Positions 16,162 to 23,720 of a DNA stretch of 44,847 bases are shown one piece after another. The DNA is from Acidilobaceae archaeon (lineage in GTDB: Archaea; Thermoproteota; Thermoprotei_A; Sulfolobales; Acidilobaceae): positions 1-44,847 of the forward strand of contig JALSQL010000049.1 of assembly GCA_026985435.1 (NCBI GenBank), written 5' to 3'. Position 1 is the stretch's first letter. Every line of letters starts with the position of its first letter. A program made the translations under genes and the position numbers. Below the pieces are notes generated by a model. It was not told the origin of the DNA. It searched no databases and saw nothing but the letters and a program-made list of their open reading frames with translations.

Positions 16162-16729
16162 CGCTCCCACCCTTGACCATCCTCTGCGGCCTGGCCAGGC
16201 GCAGCCTGGGCCCCACGCTCTCCCCCTCCCAATCCCTGAACTCGACCAGCACCTCATCGCCGGAGGCCGTGAGCGACGCCACTACTGCCCCCTCGCCCGG
16301 CCTCATGCCCGGCATCAGTAGTCTAGCCCCGAACGCTATTACCATGGCGTCTGCCACGTCCTCCGAGCCCTCGCCAGCCTCAACAAGCAGGGAGTCAGCC
16401 CCCCGGCCGGGTCTGGCGCCCCTCTCCCGGGACAGGCTCGCGCCCCGTACTATGAACGTCACGATGTTCTCCAGCCGCGGCTCTAGAGGCGGCCTGGTGG
16501 GCTTGTAGGCGCGGATTATGCTGGGGTTCCCCCTCCTCTCGCCCACCACTAGGACCCTCACCGCCCCCCGCGCCCTAGCGATGGCCGCTAGCTCGGCCAT
16601 CGTGAGGTGGCCCCTGGTGAGCCGCCTCGCCCGGGGTAGCACGAGCTCGAGGTCTTTGACCAGCGACCTGGTCCTAGGCGATGGGGCCCTGCTAGTTGTT
16701 ATCAGGATTAGGGGGCGCGGGGCCCTCAT
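16154..16729 (-). CDS. Brix-domain ribosome biogenesis protein
   Basis: Archaeal homolog of the Imp4/Brix group, an RNA-binding factor in large-subunit rRNA processing. The 191 residues follow the family plan: ILITTSRAPSPRTRSLVKDL at the N-terminus, RLTRGHLTMAELAAIARARG, a strand VRVLVVGERRGNPSIIRAY, and a second half starting with NIVTFIVRGASL. It follows eL43 in the exosome superoperon, its usual place. The 63-base gap to eL43 is GC-rich with a possible hairpin. It overlaps the next gene by 8 bases. Confidence 0.85.
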   Translation of the reverse strand: MRAPRPLILITTSRAPSPRTRSLVKDLELVLPRARRLTRGHLTMAELAAIARARGAVRVLVVGERRGNPSIIRAYKPTRPPLEPRLENIVTFIVRGASLSRERGARPGRGADSLLVEAGEGSEDVADAMVIAFGARLLMPGMRPGEGAVVASLTASGDEVLVEFRDWEGESVGPRLRLARPQRMVKGGSDA

Positions 16730-16792
16730 CGGCTATACCTCCCAGAGTGGGGCGTCGGGTGGCGGCGGGGCGGCGCCCCCCGGGCGGGGCCG

Positions 16793-17086
16793 CTACCTCC
16801 CGCGGGCCGGGTAGCTGTCGGGCTTCACGACCACGCCCCTGAAGTACTGTGCTAGGCCGCTCCTGGGGGTGTAGGCCGCCCCAGCCCAGACAGCGCCGCA
16901 CTTCCTGCAGGCCCATATTCCTACCGAGACCCTGTATACTGTCCCTATGCTGCCGCAGAAGGGGCAGATGTGCTTGGCGTACCTCTTCTCTAGGACCTCC
17001 TTCACCCTCTTCCTAACGCTAACTCCATAGCGCGGTCCGTACCTGCCTACTATGCCTACGACCTTGGTCCTGCCCATGCCTGCCAC
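16793..17086 (-). CDS. rpl37ae: Ribosomal protein eL43 (L37Ae)
   Basis: Small zinc-ribbon protein of the large ribosomal subunit. The 97 residues include GRYGPRYGVSVRKRVKEVL, then CPFCGSIGTVYRVSVGIWACRKCGAVWAGGAY-type sequence with two CxxC pairs (CPFC and CRKC). Length and motif spacing match L37Ae. The start may be the given ATG or the second ATG three codons later (MGRTK). It lies between rrp42 and the Brix gene in the exosome superoperon. Confidence 0.95.
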   Translation of the reverse strand: MAGMGRTKVVGIVGRYGPRYGVSVRKRVKEVLEKRYAKHICPFCGSIGTVYRVSVGIWACRKCGAVWAGAAYTPRSGLAQYFRGVVVKPDSYPARGR

Positions 17087-17094
17087 CCTCCGGC

Positions 17095-17949
17095 CTAGCT
17101 GCCGTCGGCCTTGCTGGAGGTGGCTGCCTCCTCTAGGGCTTTAAAGTATACTGGGGCGGCCTGCCTTGCTAGGGCTATCGCCCGGCGGGCCTCCTCCCTC
17201 GTGATGGCCCCCTCGCCGCTCTTCTGTAGGCCCACTATCCTGCCCCCATCGTCCAACGCGACCACGAGCCTCACGTCCGCCACGGACTCCTCCTCGAAGT
17301 CGGGGTCGACGGCTAGGTGCCTGCCTATCTTGGCCACGGTGACGGTGACTACCCTCCTCCTGATCGGCAGCGCCCCCAGGGGAGGCTTGCTCCTATCCAC
17401 CACCACCTCCCCGGTCTCTATCTCCTCATAGTACGGTATGCGAGCGTTGAGCAGCGCTGCCATCGCGGCCAGCATGGAGGCGTCGAAGAGGTTTCCACCG
17501 TGGTCTAGGATGTAGAGGTCAACCCAGACGACCCACACCTTCTCCCCGCTCCTGATGACGAGTTCGCCCAGGTCAACGGCCCCCACCTCCCTGAGGCTCC
17601 TGTCGACAACCCTGGCGAGCTCTATGGCGTTCTCGTCGGGCGGCCCCGGCTCGAAGAGGGGAGAGGCTAGAGGCACGAACTCGGCGTGAACAGTTAGCAC
17701 CCCCTGGTCGGGCGTGTCGCGGAAGGGCGCCCCAACGTCCATCTTCACGCCAGCCATAACCTGTGTGTTGCCAAGCTTCACGAGCGCCGAGCCCTCAGCC
17801 CTCTCGATCACGCCTAGCTCTACAGTCACACTCCTGGGCGTGGCTGGGTCCCGCTTCCCGTCTACCCGCAGGCCCTTAGCTATGAGCGCCTCGATCGCCT
17901 CCCTGCGCAGCTTGGCTATGACGGGTAGCCTGAAGGGTGTGACACTCAC
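17095..17949 (-). CDS. rrp42: Exosome subunit Rrp42 (inactive RNase PH fold)
   Basis: Structural RNase PH-like subunit of the archaeal exosome ring; it alternates with Rrp41 in the hexamer that degrades or tails RNA from the 3' end. The 284 residues contain RVDGKRDPATPR, VKLGNTQVMAGVKMDVGAP, ELARVVDRSLREVGAVD, VDLYILDHGGNLFDASMLAA and LGALPIRRRVVTVT. The phosphate-binding and catalytic residues of Rrp41 are not conserved, as expected for Rrp42. It overlaps rrp41 by 4 bases and is followed by eL43. Confidence 0.95.
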   Translation of the reverse strand: MSVTPFRLPVIAKLRREAIEALIAKGLRVDGKRDPATPRSVTVELGVIERAEGSALVKLGNTQVMAGVKMDVGAPFRDTPDQGVLTVHAEFVPLASPLFEPGPPDENAIELARVVDRSLREVGAVDLGELVIRSGEKVWVVWVDLYILDHGGNLFDASMLAAMAALLNARIPYYEEIETGEVVVDRSKPPLGALPIRRRVVTVTVAKIGRHLAVDPDFEEESVADVRLVVALDDGGRIVGLQKSGEGAITREEARRAIALARQAAPVYFKALEEAATSSKADGS

Positions 17950-18674
17950 GCCCTACTCACCCCCTGGTACTTCCTCCTGAGAACCTCCTTCTCCTGCCTC
18001 ACGAGATCCTCTATGGCCCTCCACGCCATGTCGAGGGCCTGCTCGAACTCCTCCTCGCTCAACACGCCGTTGAGCTGCAGGAGCGTTATGAGGCCCAGGT
18101 CGGGCGCTCCGGCGACGGGTAGGTCTGCCTCGCCAGCGCTGTCCTCGACCTCGTCCACGTCCAGTACCAGCACGCCGTCCACCTTACCCACGGCCACACC
18201 CGCCACTAGGGCCCTCATGGGTATCCCGGCGTCTGCGAGGGCTAGCGACGCGGCTGTAACCCCCGCGGTCCTAGTGCCCCCGTCGGCTTGGAGTACCTCC
18301 ACGAACACGTCTATCGCCGTTCTCGGGTACAGCTCCGAGATGACGACAGGCTCCAGCGCCTCCCTGATGACTTTGGATAGCTCCACCTCCCTCCTACTGG
18401 GAGCCGGGCTCTTCCTGTCGCTCGTCGAGAACGGCGCCATGTGGTACCTGACCCGGAGTATCGCCCTGTCCGGTAGGAGCATGAACCTCTGGGGCGGCTC
18501 CCGGGGCCCGTAGACCGCGGCTAGTACCTTCGTCCGCCCGAACTCCACCATAGCCGAGCCATCGGCGTTCGAGAGCACTCCGACCTCCATCTTCACGGGG
18601 CGGTGCTCGTCGGGCCTTCTACCATCGTGGCGGAGGCCCTCCTCGCTTATGAGCCTCCCGTGGGCTGCCTTCAC
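17946..18674 (-). CDS. rrp41: Exosome catalytic subunit Rrp41 (RNase PH family)
   Basis: Phosphorolytic 3'-5' exoribonuclease subunit of the exosome. The 242 residues show GRRPDEHRPVKMEVGVL, the RNA-contact segment AAVYGPREPPQRF, VEVLQADGGTRTAGVTAAS, which binds phosphate, and DEVEDSAGEADLPVAG with the catalytic aspartates. It is of normal length and should be active. Its start overlaps the rrp4 stop by 4 bases and its stop overlaps rrp42, indicating translational coupling of the exosome subunits. Confidence 0.97.
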   Translation of the reverse strand: MKAAHGRLISEEGLRHDGRRPDEHRPVKMEVGVLSNADGSAMVEFGRTKVLAAVYGPREPPQRFMLLPDRAILRVRYHMAPFSTSDRKSPAPSRREVELSKVIREALEPVVISELYPRTAIDVFVEVLQADGGTRTAGVTAASLALADAGIPMRALVAGVAVGKVDGVLVLDVDEVEDSAGEADLPVAGAPDLGLITLLQLNGVLSEEEFEQALDMAWRAIEDLVRQEKEVLRRKYQGVSRA

Positions 18675-19387
18675 TTCCCTACACCCCTCACAACCTTCTC
18701 CTCCTCGATAAGCTTCCTTATCCTCGCCGTTAGGCCACTCGTGAAGGCCTCCCTCTCGATAGTTTTAATCGCTAGGATCACTATCGCCTCCACCTCCGGG
18801 TTCGGGCACTTAACGTGCACCCTACCGTTGACGGCGGCGAATATCTCGCACCCCGTCTCGCTTGAGAGCACCTCTAGCATGCTACCCTTCCTACCTATGA
18901 CCCTCGGTATCCTAGCCGGGGCTATCTCCACTATCTTCCCCTCAACAATCTTACCGAGGCCCTCCCCCTGAACGGTTAGGAGCGGGTTCCTGGTCCTATC
19001 GAAAGCTAGAACCTTGGCTTTAATGTCGTCTCCCGCCGAGAGGTACCTCCCAGGCTCGTCCGTCGCCGGGTTGAACGGCCTCCCGAGGAAGTCCTGCAGG
19101 TTGAGCACCGCCATGTAGGGCGAGTTTATGTCGACGAACCAGTTAGTCACGCCAACACTGTGCACCATCCCTATCACTATGTCGCCCGGCTTCGGTATGT
19201 AGATGCTCTCAAGCGGCACGAAGACCTTCTTGCCGCCCCTATCGTCGACGAAGCCCGGCACGGCAGCCCTCTTCACGCCTCTATCATCGACGTAGATGTA
19301 GGGCGCCCTGGCCTCCACGTCCTCGCCGACGGGGTCCCCGGGGAGGACTAGAGTCCTCGAGGAGCCCCCGCTAGACGTCTGGCCCAC
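18671..19387 (-). CDS. rrp4: Exosome RNA-binding cap subunit Rrp4
   Basis: Cap protein guiding RNA into the exosome channel. The 238 residues follow the family plan: N-terminal domain (LVLPGDPVGEDVE and VFVPLESIYIPKPGDIVIG), central S1 domain (GMVHSVGVTNWFVDINSPYMAVLNLQDFL) and a C-terminal KH domain with the GxxG-type loop IPRVIGRKGSMLEVL. The GTG start is 2 bases after the SBDS stop. It is preceded by SBDS and followed by rrp41, as in most archaea. Confidence 0.96.
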   Translation of the reverse strand: MGQTSSGGSSRTLVLPGDPVGEDVEARAPYIYVDDRGVKRAAVPGFVDDRGGKKVFVPLESIYIPKPGDIVIGMVHSVGVTNWFVDINSPYMAVLNLQDFLGRPFNPATDEPGRYLSAGDDIKAKVLAFDRTRNPLLTVQGEGLGKIVEGKIVEIAPARIPRVIGRKGSMLEVLSSETGCEIFAAVNGRVHVKCPNPEVEAIVILAIKTIEREAFTSGLTARIRKLIEEEKVVRGVGK

Positions 19388-19389
19388 AG

Positions 19390-20106
19390 CTACTTCACCA
19401 CCCTAACGCTAACCTGCGCCTGGCCCCGGGTGAGCTTCTGGATCGTGTTAACCACGTCAACCTGTGCACCCGCCGGTATCTCCAGCTCCACGATCAGGGA
19501 GCCGTCGTGCCCCCAGTCGGCCTTCTTTACCTCGCCCAGGCGGGCCAGCTCCCTATATATCCTCCCAGAGAACTGTGGGGGTATGCGGGCGTGAACGACA
19601 GCCCTCGCCAGCTTTATCGGCATCACCCGCGCCAGCCTGCGGACTATCTCGACCGCCTGCGCCTCGGCAGGCTTGTATAGGTCCACGCCGATCCTAAGCT
19701 CCTCCATCGCGGCCTCTATCCTCGACTCCGGTATCGGCTTCCCAGTCTTCGGGTCCACAGCGTTCCTCGCTATGTACGCTATTATCTTCCTCTTCTTCGC
19801 CTCCAGCATCTTCCTCCTCTGCTCCTCGGTGAGCTGTATCTCGCCCTCCCTCAATATCCTCTCGGCGACCCGCCTGGGGTCGTCGGTCCCGAATGCCCTC
19901 CTCACCGCCTCCGGGCTGGCCTTCAGGCCCTTCCTAACGTCGCGGTATATAGTGTCGGTCCAGAGCACGTCGTCGAGGTCTACCTTCTCCCCCTCCTTGA
20001 ACTTGAAGGCGTGCTCCGGCCTGACCAGGATCTCGAACCTCTGCCCCCTGACCTCTAGCCATGCAACTACGTAATCGTGCCTGCGGCTCAAACCGCGCAC
20101 CCTCAC
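19390..20106 (-). CDS. sdo1: SBDS-family ribosome maturation protein
   Basis: Homolog of the Shwachman-Bodian-Diamond protein, which works with EF-2-like GTPases in late large-subunit maturation. The 238 residues contain the N-terminal FYSH domain (HDYVVAWLEVRGQRFEILV; VDLDDVLWTDTIYRDVRKG), a helical middle domain (LTEEQRRKMLEAKKRKIIAYIARNAVDPKTGKP) and a ferredoxin-like C-terminal domain (IPPQFSGRIYRELARLGEV). GTG codons at 20106 and 20100 and a TTG at 20091 are all possible starts. A TATA-like box lies 24-34 bases upstream, so the leader is very short. Confidence 0.95.
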   Translation of the reverse strand: MRVRGLSRRHDYVVAWLEVRGQRFEILVRPEHAFKFKEGEKVDLDDVLWTDTIYRDVRKGLKASPEAVRRAFGTDDPRRVAERILREGEIQLTEEQRRKMLEAKKRKIIAYIARNAVDPKTGKPIPESRIEAAMEELRIGVDLYKPAEAQAVEIVRRLARVMPIKLARAVVHARIPPQFSGRIYRELARLGEVKKADWGHDGSLIVELEIPAGAQVDVVNTIQKLTRGQAQVSVRVVK

Positions 20107-20129
20107 CCGGGCGGGGGCGGGGCTGGAGG

Positions 20130-20140
20130 CATAAAATCTA
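20130..20140 (-). promoter_or_regulatory. Putative promoter of the SBDS-exosome operon
   Basis: The minus strand reads AGATTTTATGCC just after the psmA stop codon. This TATA-like box would start a transcript within a few bases of the SBDS start codon, giving SBDS and the exosome genes a promoter separate from psmA. Confidence 0.4.
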
Positions 20141-20905
20141 GCCCAGGCTGGGGGCTACCCTGTCTACTACCTCCTTAACCTCGTCTGGGCTGAGCTTCCG
20201 GAAGAGGGGCCTCTCGGCCTCTATCACCGCTATCTCCATGAGGTTCCCGGCCTCCTGTAGGACCTCCTCCTTCTTCTCTTTCGTCACTGCGAAGCGCGCC
20301 CTCAGTATCGCCTCGGCTACCAGGTCTAGGGCCTCCTCCAGATTCATGTCCCTCCTGTACTTCTTCTCGAAGACGCCCATCACCGCCTCCTCGCCCATCC
20401 CCACCGCCACGGCGTAGAATCCGAAGTACTGGCCGCCGGGCTCCGTCCTGAACAGCCTGGTCTTCCCGTCCTCAACGCCTCCTATTATTAGGGAGACCCC
20501 GAAGGGCCTCACTCCCCCATGCTGTGTGTAGGCCTGCTTCAGGTCAGCCACAGCCCTCACAATGTACTCTATTCCCGCGGCCTCGCCGTAGACCAGCCTG
20601 TGCCTTATGGCGGCGAGCCTTATGTAGTCTATGAGCACCCTGCCGTCGCCGCCTATGCCGGCGAACGTCGCACCTATGTGGTCGTCTATCTTGTATATCT
20701 TCTCCATCTCCTCGAGGTCTAGCAGCCTCGAGAACCTCCTCTTCTCAGCTGCGAGCACCACGAAGGAGTCCGTGCGGAGCCCTAGGCTGGTCCACCCCTG
20801 GCGGACGGCCTCGCTCGCGTAGAGCACCTGGTATAGCCTACCCTCGGGGGAGAACATCGTTATTGCCCTGTCATACGCCGCCGCCGTCGGCCCCGGGAAC
20901 GACAC
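20138..20905 (-). CDS. psmA: Proteasome alpha subunit
   Basis: Outer-ring subunit of the 20S proteasome. The 255 residues have the N-terminal alpha-type signature YDRAITMFSPEGRLYQVLYA followed by SEAVRQGWTSLGLR, the central RRFSRLLDLEEMEKIYKIDDHIGATFAG and a C-terminal region rich in acidic helices. No autocatalytic threonine is exposed, so it is alpha rather than beta. A GTG start is used. The only clear TATA box upstream (20944-20956) is shared head-to-head with the small RNA gene on the other strand. Confidence 0.97.
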   Translation of the reverse strand: MSFPGPTAAAYDRAITMFSPEGRLYQVLYASEAVRQGWTSLGLRTDSFVVLAAEKRRFSRLLDLEEMEKIYKIDDHIGATFAGIGGDGRVLIDYIRLAAIRHRLVYGEAAGIEYIVRAVADLKQAYTQHGGVRPFGVSLIIGGVEDGKTRLFRTEPGGQYFGFYAVAVGMGEEAVMGVFEKKYRRDMNLEEALDLVAEAILRARFAVTKEKKEEVLQEAGNLMEIAVIEAERPLFRKLSPDEVKEVVDRVAPSLG

Positions 20906-20943
20906 GGCTCAAGCGCACCCTGCGGGCGCGCTGGCCGCCTTGC

Positions 20944-20956
20944 GGTTTATATCTCG
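20944..20956. promoter_or_regulatory. Bidirectional TATA element between psmA and the sRNA genes
   Basis: GGTTTATATCTCG reads as TTTATAT on the plus strand and GATATAAACC on the minus strand. The plus reading predicts a start near 20973-20978, just before the first C/D RNA. The minus reading predicts a start near 20925, just before psmA. Confidence 0.5.
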
Positions 20957-20974
20957 TGGCCCCTAACAGCTGGC

Positions 20975-21050
20975 TCCCCCGGGTGCCGGTGAGGGGGAGA
21001 CCGACCACTGAGCGGTGACGTAATCTTCTCTCAGCCGAGGCACCCGTTTT
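20975..21050 (+). ncRNA. Candidate C/D box guide sRNA 1
   Basis: No protein frame covers this stretch. A perfect 7-bp terminal stem (GGGTGCC 20981-20987 with GGCACCC 21039-21045) encloses a C-like box (GGTGAGG, directly after the stem), a D' box CTGA (21008-21011), a C' box GGTGACG (21014-21020) and a D-like box CCGA (21035-21038) directly before the closing stem. C and D deviate from consensus. The 12 bases before D' (GGAGACCGACCA) are complementary to a GGUCGGUCUC-type segment that I recall from 23S rRNA domain V. A TATA box lies about 25 bases upstream, and TTTT at 21047-21050 is a likely end. Confidence 0.55.
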
Positions 21051-21072
21051 AGCCCCAGCAGGCCCCGCCCAG

Positions 21073-21133
21073 CACGGGGATGATGACGCCGTCCCAGATG
21101 GACCGGTGACCGTATCACGACGGACTGACCCAG
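21073..21133 (+). ncRNA. Candidate C/D box guide sRNA 2
   Basis: The box order is clear: C box ATGATGA (21080-21086, perfect), C' box GGTGACC (21105-21111) and D box CTGA (21125-21128, perfect). The D' box is degenerate (CAGA 21095-21098 or TGGA 21099-21102). A short GGG/CCC terminal pairing flanks it. The bases before D (TATCACGACGGA) are complementary to CCGUCGUGA, which I recall in the archaeal 23S helix just before the segment matched by sRNA 1. TTTTAG at 21047-21052 may be its TATA box. It ends only about 15 bases before the rnp2 start codon, so it may share a transcript with rnp2. Confidence 0.65.
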
Positions 21134-21148
21134 CGGGGGTGCAGCGGC

Positions 21149-21634
21149 TTGGCCCAGTGCACGCTCGCCATAACCCTGACTACGGCGGTCGCAGCCCTGG
21201 CCGGCGGGCTGGCGGGCTACTACGCCGCCAGCCGCTCCACGAGGGGCCTAAGGGCTGCCGTGAGGGCCCTCCTAGCTGGCGCCGCTAGGGAGCGCGACGT
21301 GGCCAGGGCCGCGAGGAGGCTCTCCTCGAGGCCCCGCAGGAGGTACCTCGTATTCGAGGTAATCCCCGGCGGCGTTGGGGAGAATGAGCTTAGGCGCTCG
21401 CTGGAGGAGGCCGCCAGGAGGCTGGCCGGGGAGGCGGGCCTGGCCCTCTCCGCTCTAACCCTCGTGGAGTACAGCGAGTCCACCTCGCGCGGCATCATAC
21501 GGTTCCGCCACGAGTACAAGGCGCTGGCCCTGGCCGTGCTTGGGCTCGTCAGGGAGGTCAACGGCTCCCGGGTGGTGCTGGTGCCCCTGGCGACTACGGG
21601 CAGCCTTCGGAGGGCTAGGAGGCTCCTCTCCTAG
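21149..21634 (+). CDS. rnp2: RNase P protein Pop5 (Rnp2) with N-terminal membrane segment
   Basis: Protein subunit of archaeal RNase P (5' tRNA maturation), partner of Rpp30. Residues about 64-161 match Pop5: RRRYLVFEVIPGG, helical middle, SRGIIRFRHEYKALALAVL and NGSRVVLVPLATTGSLRRARR. The frame extends about 60 residues further upstream with high GC at third positions and includes a hydrophobic stretch (LAITLTTAVAALAGGLAGYY, residues 6-25) followed by a basic region, like a membrane anchor. The TTG start (21149) is preceded by GGGGGTG. An internal GTG at 21260 would give a usual-length 124-residue protein. It is convergent with ychF, 4 bases apart. Confidence 0.85.
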   Translation: MAQCTLAITLTTAVAALAGGLAGYYAASRSTRGLRAAVRALLAGAARERDVARAARRLSSRPRRRYLVFEVIPGGVGENELRRSLEEAARRLAGEAGLALSALTLVEYSESTSRGIIRFRHEYKALALAVLGLVREVNGSRVVLVPLATTGSLRRARRLLS

Positions 21635-21638
21635 GCGG

Positions 21639-22871
21639 CTACCTCCTACCGCGGGCCGCCACTATCTTTATCACGTCATCGTCACGTAGGACGTAAGACT
21701 CGCCCACCCTCTGCTTGGTTACGGCGTTCACAGCGTAGAGGAAGGTCTCCCCGAGGTCCGTGTGGATCATGTACGCCAGCTGCCTCGCCGTTGTGCCGCG
21801 CGGCACGAGCAGCACGTCCGGCAGCACTCTGCCCTGCTTGTCGGTGAACTTGTTGGGGTCGTCGACCGGGTAGACCGCTATCATATCCAGCACCTCGAGG
21901 ACCGCCTTGTTTATCGCCTGCTGCACGCCTGTGGAGCCCCACTTGGCCAGCACCCTCTCCCGTATCGCGTCGAGGACCGCCCTAGCCCTCCTATCCAGCC
22001 TGGACTCGTCTACCACCTCGAAATCGGGGTCCCCCGGCTTGTAGCGTATAACACCAGCCCTCGCAGCCCTCCTCAGCGCTAGCTCCGCCGCGGCGCTCGC
22101 CGGCACGACGGGGTGCTCGGGGAAGGCCTCCACGAGCCTCCTGTAGCCCTCCTCAGCCCCGGGGAGGTCTATCTTGTTCGCAACGATAACCACCGGCTTC
22201 GATGCCCTCCTCAGCTCCACTGTGAACCTCTTCAACTCGCCCGGGCTCCAGGCCGAGAGGGGCTTGTCGGTCAGGCCCGACGCTTCGAGGGCCCTTATCA
22301 CGTGGGCCTTCCTTACCCCCAGGCCCGACATCCTCTCAGCGATCGCCCCCGGCACGTCCACCACGCCGCCCGTGTCTACCTGCTTGGTGAACCTGCTCCA
22401 GTCCTTCGAGATTATCCCGTACATCCACTCGTCTACCTCCTCCAGCATCTGCCTAACCTCCTCCACGGGGTCGTAGGTCCCCGGCGCTACGGGGGTCCCC
22501 TCCGGGTCCGTCGAGCCGCTGGCGTCGACCACTAGGAGCAGCACGTCAGCCTTCCTCAGGTCGTCTAGGAACTTGTTACCCAGCCCCCGGCCCCGGTGGG
22601 CCCCCGGGACGAGGCCGGCGACGTCCATCATCCTCACTGGTATCATGCGGTCGCCCTCTAGGCACAGGCTGTTCGAGGCGTCGCACCTGGGCAGCCCCAG
22701 CTTCACGTGGACGCACCTCTTCCTAACGTAGCCCACCCCCACGTTGGGCTCTATCGTGGTGAACGGCCTGTTCTCTATCGCCACGCTAAGCTCGGTGGCG
22801 GCGGCGAAGAAGGTCGACTTCCCCACGTTAGTCTTGCCGACTACCCCCACCAGGACCCGGCTCGCCTCCAA
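21639..22871 (-). CDS. ychF: Obg/YchF-type GTPase with TGS domain
   Basis: Ribosome-associated P-loop NTPase of the archaeal Obg/YchF group. The 410 residues contain G1 GKTNVGKST (12-20), PFTTIEPNVGVGYV (switch I), DVAGLVPGAHRGRGLGNKFL (G3), the helical insert DEWMYGIISKDW, NKIDLPG (G4) and SAAAELALRRA. A C-terminal TGS domain (about 325-410) contains LAYMIHTDLGETFLYAVNA. The TTG start is chosen because GGTGAGG directly precedes it. The gene is inserted between rnp2 and eL15, which are usually in one operon in crenarchaea. Confidence 0.93.
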   Translation of the reverse strand: MEASRVLVGVVGKTNVGKSTFFAAATELSVAIENRPFTTIEPNVGVGYVRKRCVHVKLGLPRCDASNSLCLEGDRMIPVRMMDVAGLVPGAHRGRGLGNKFLDDLRKADVLLLVVDASGSTDPEGTPVAPGTYDPVEEVRQMLEEVDEWMYGIISKDWSRFTKQVDTGGVVDVPGAIAERMSGLGVRKAHVIRALEASGLTDKPLSAWSPGELKRFTVELRRASKPVVIVANKIDLPGAEEGYRRLVEAFPEHPVVPASAAAELALRRAARAGVIRYKPGDPDFEVVDESRLDRRARAVLDAIRERVLAKWGSTGVQQAINKAVLEVLDMIAVYPVDDPNKFTDKQGRVLPDVLLVPRGTTARQLAYMIHTDLGETFLYAVNAVTKQRVGESYVLRDDDVIKIVAARGRR

Positions 22872-22897
22872 AGCCTCACCCCCAGCGGCTGGGGCGG

Positions 22898-22912
22898 CAA
22901 TGATTAATACCC
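22898..22912. promoter_or_regulatory. Putative shared promoter of ychF and eL15
   Basis: CAATGATTAATACCC is the only AT-rich stretch between the divergent genes. On the minus strand it reads GGTATTAATCATTG, 27-41 bases before the ychF TTG. On the plus strand it lies about 57-71 bases before the eL15 ATG. Confidence 0.4.
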
Positions 22913-22968
22913 TAGCGCCGCGCTGGGCTCGCGCTGGGTGTAACGTCTACAGGGAGGGTGCACCGGGG

Positions 22969-23646
22969 ATGGCCAAGAGCGTCTACCACTACATAGCACT
23001 CCAGTGGAAGAGGCCCTATGACGGGGATCACGGGGCCCTGATGAAGGAGCGCCTGGTGGAGTGGCGCAGGCAGCCGGCTATAGTTAGGGTTGAGAGGCCC
23101 ACCCGACTCGACAGGGCTAGGGAGCTGGGCTACAAGGCCAAGCAGGGCGTGGTGGTTGTCAGGGTTAGGGTTAGGAAGGGTGGCCGTAGGAAGCCAAGGC
23201 CCAACAAGGGCAGGCGGCCCAAGCGCATGGGTGTCTACGGCTTCGCGCCCGCCAAGGGCCTCCAGGTGATGGCCGAGGAGAGGGCGCAGAGGAAGTACCC
23301 CAACCTCGTAGTCCTCGGGAGCTACTATGTTGGCGAGGACGGCCTCTACAAGTGGTACGAGGTCATAATGGTTGACCCCCACCACCCCGCCATCCAGAGC
23401 GACCCCGAGCTCCGCTGGGTCGCCAGCGGCAAGCACAAGTGCCGCCCCTGCCGCGGCCTAACGCCGGCCGGCAGGAGGGCCAGGGGCCTCCGGGCTACGC
23501 GCGGCCTGAGGGGGACGCACAAGCACAAGTGGAAGAAGAAGGCCAAGGAGAGGAGGCTGAGGAAGCGCCACGAGGCCAGCAGGGGCGCCAGGTTCATAGC
23601 GCCCGACGAGCTCCGGAAGAAGTATCACAGGGGAGACCTGACCTAG
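22969..23646 (+). CDS. rpl15e: Ribosomal protein eL15 (L15e)
   Basis: Large-subunit ribosomal protein, 225 residues, very basic. It begins AKSVYHYIALQWKRPYD and contains WRRQPAIVRVERPTRLDRARELGYKAKQG, then LGSYYVGEDGLYKWYEVIMVDP and SGKHKCRPCRGLTPAGRRARGLR, all typical of eL15. The ATG at 22969 is chosen over upstream in-frame codons because the sequence matches the family start exactly and GGGAGGGTG precedes it. It leads a three-gene plus-strand group with the COG1325 protein and rnp3. Confidence 0.97.
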   Translation: MAKSVYHYIALQWKRPYDGDHGALMKERLVEWRRQPAIVRVERPTRLDRARELGYKAKQGVVVVRVRVRKGGRRKPRPNKGRRPKRMGVYGFAPAKGLQVMAEERAQRKYPNLVVLGSYYVGEDGLYKWYEVIMVDPHHPAIQSDPELRWVASGKHKCRPCRGLTPAGRRARGLRATRGLRGTHKHKWKKKAKERRLRKRHEASRGARFIAPDELRKKYHRGDLT

Positions 23647-23720
23647 CATCGGCTCCTCCCTCCCACCGTGGCCCCCTCTAGGGTCGCCGGGGGCCCAGCA
23701 CTCCGGGGGGTGCGGCCGTC

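Noticed and set aside
16730..16792. GC-rich inverted repeat between eL43 and the Brix gene as a terminator
   Set aside because: No T-run follows and the operon continues with overlapping genes.
20981..21045. tRNA-like element with a perfect 7-bp acceptor-like stem
   Set aside because: Only 65 bases, no T-loop GGTTCGA sequence and no anticodon arm; C/D boxes explain it better.
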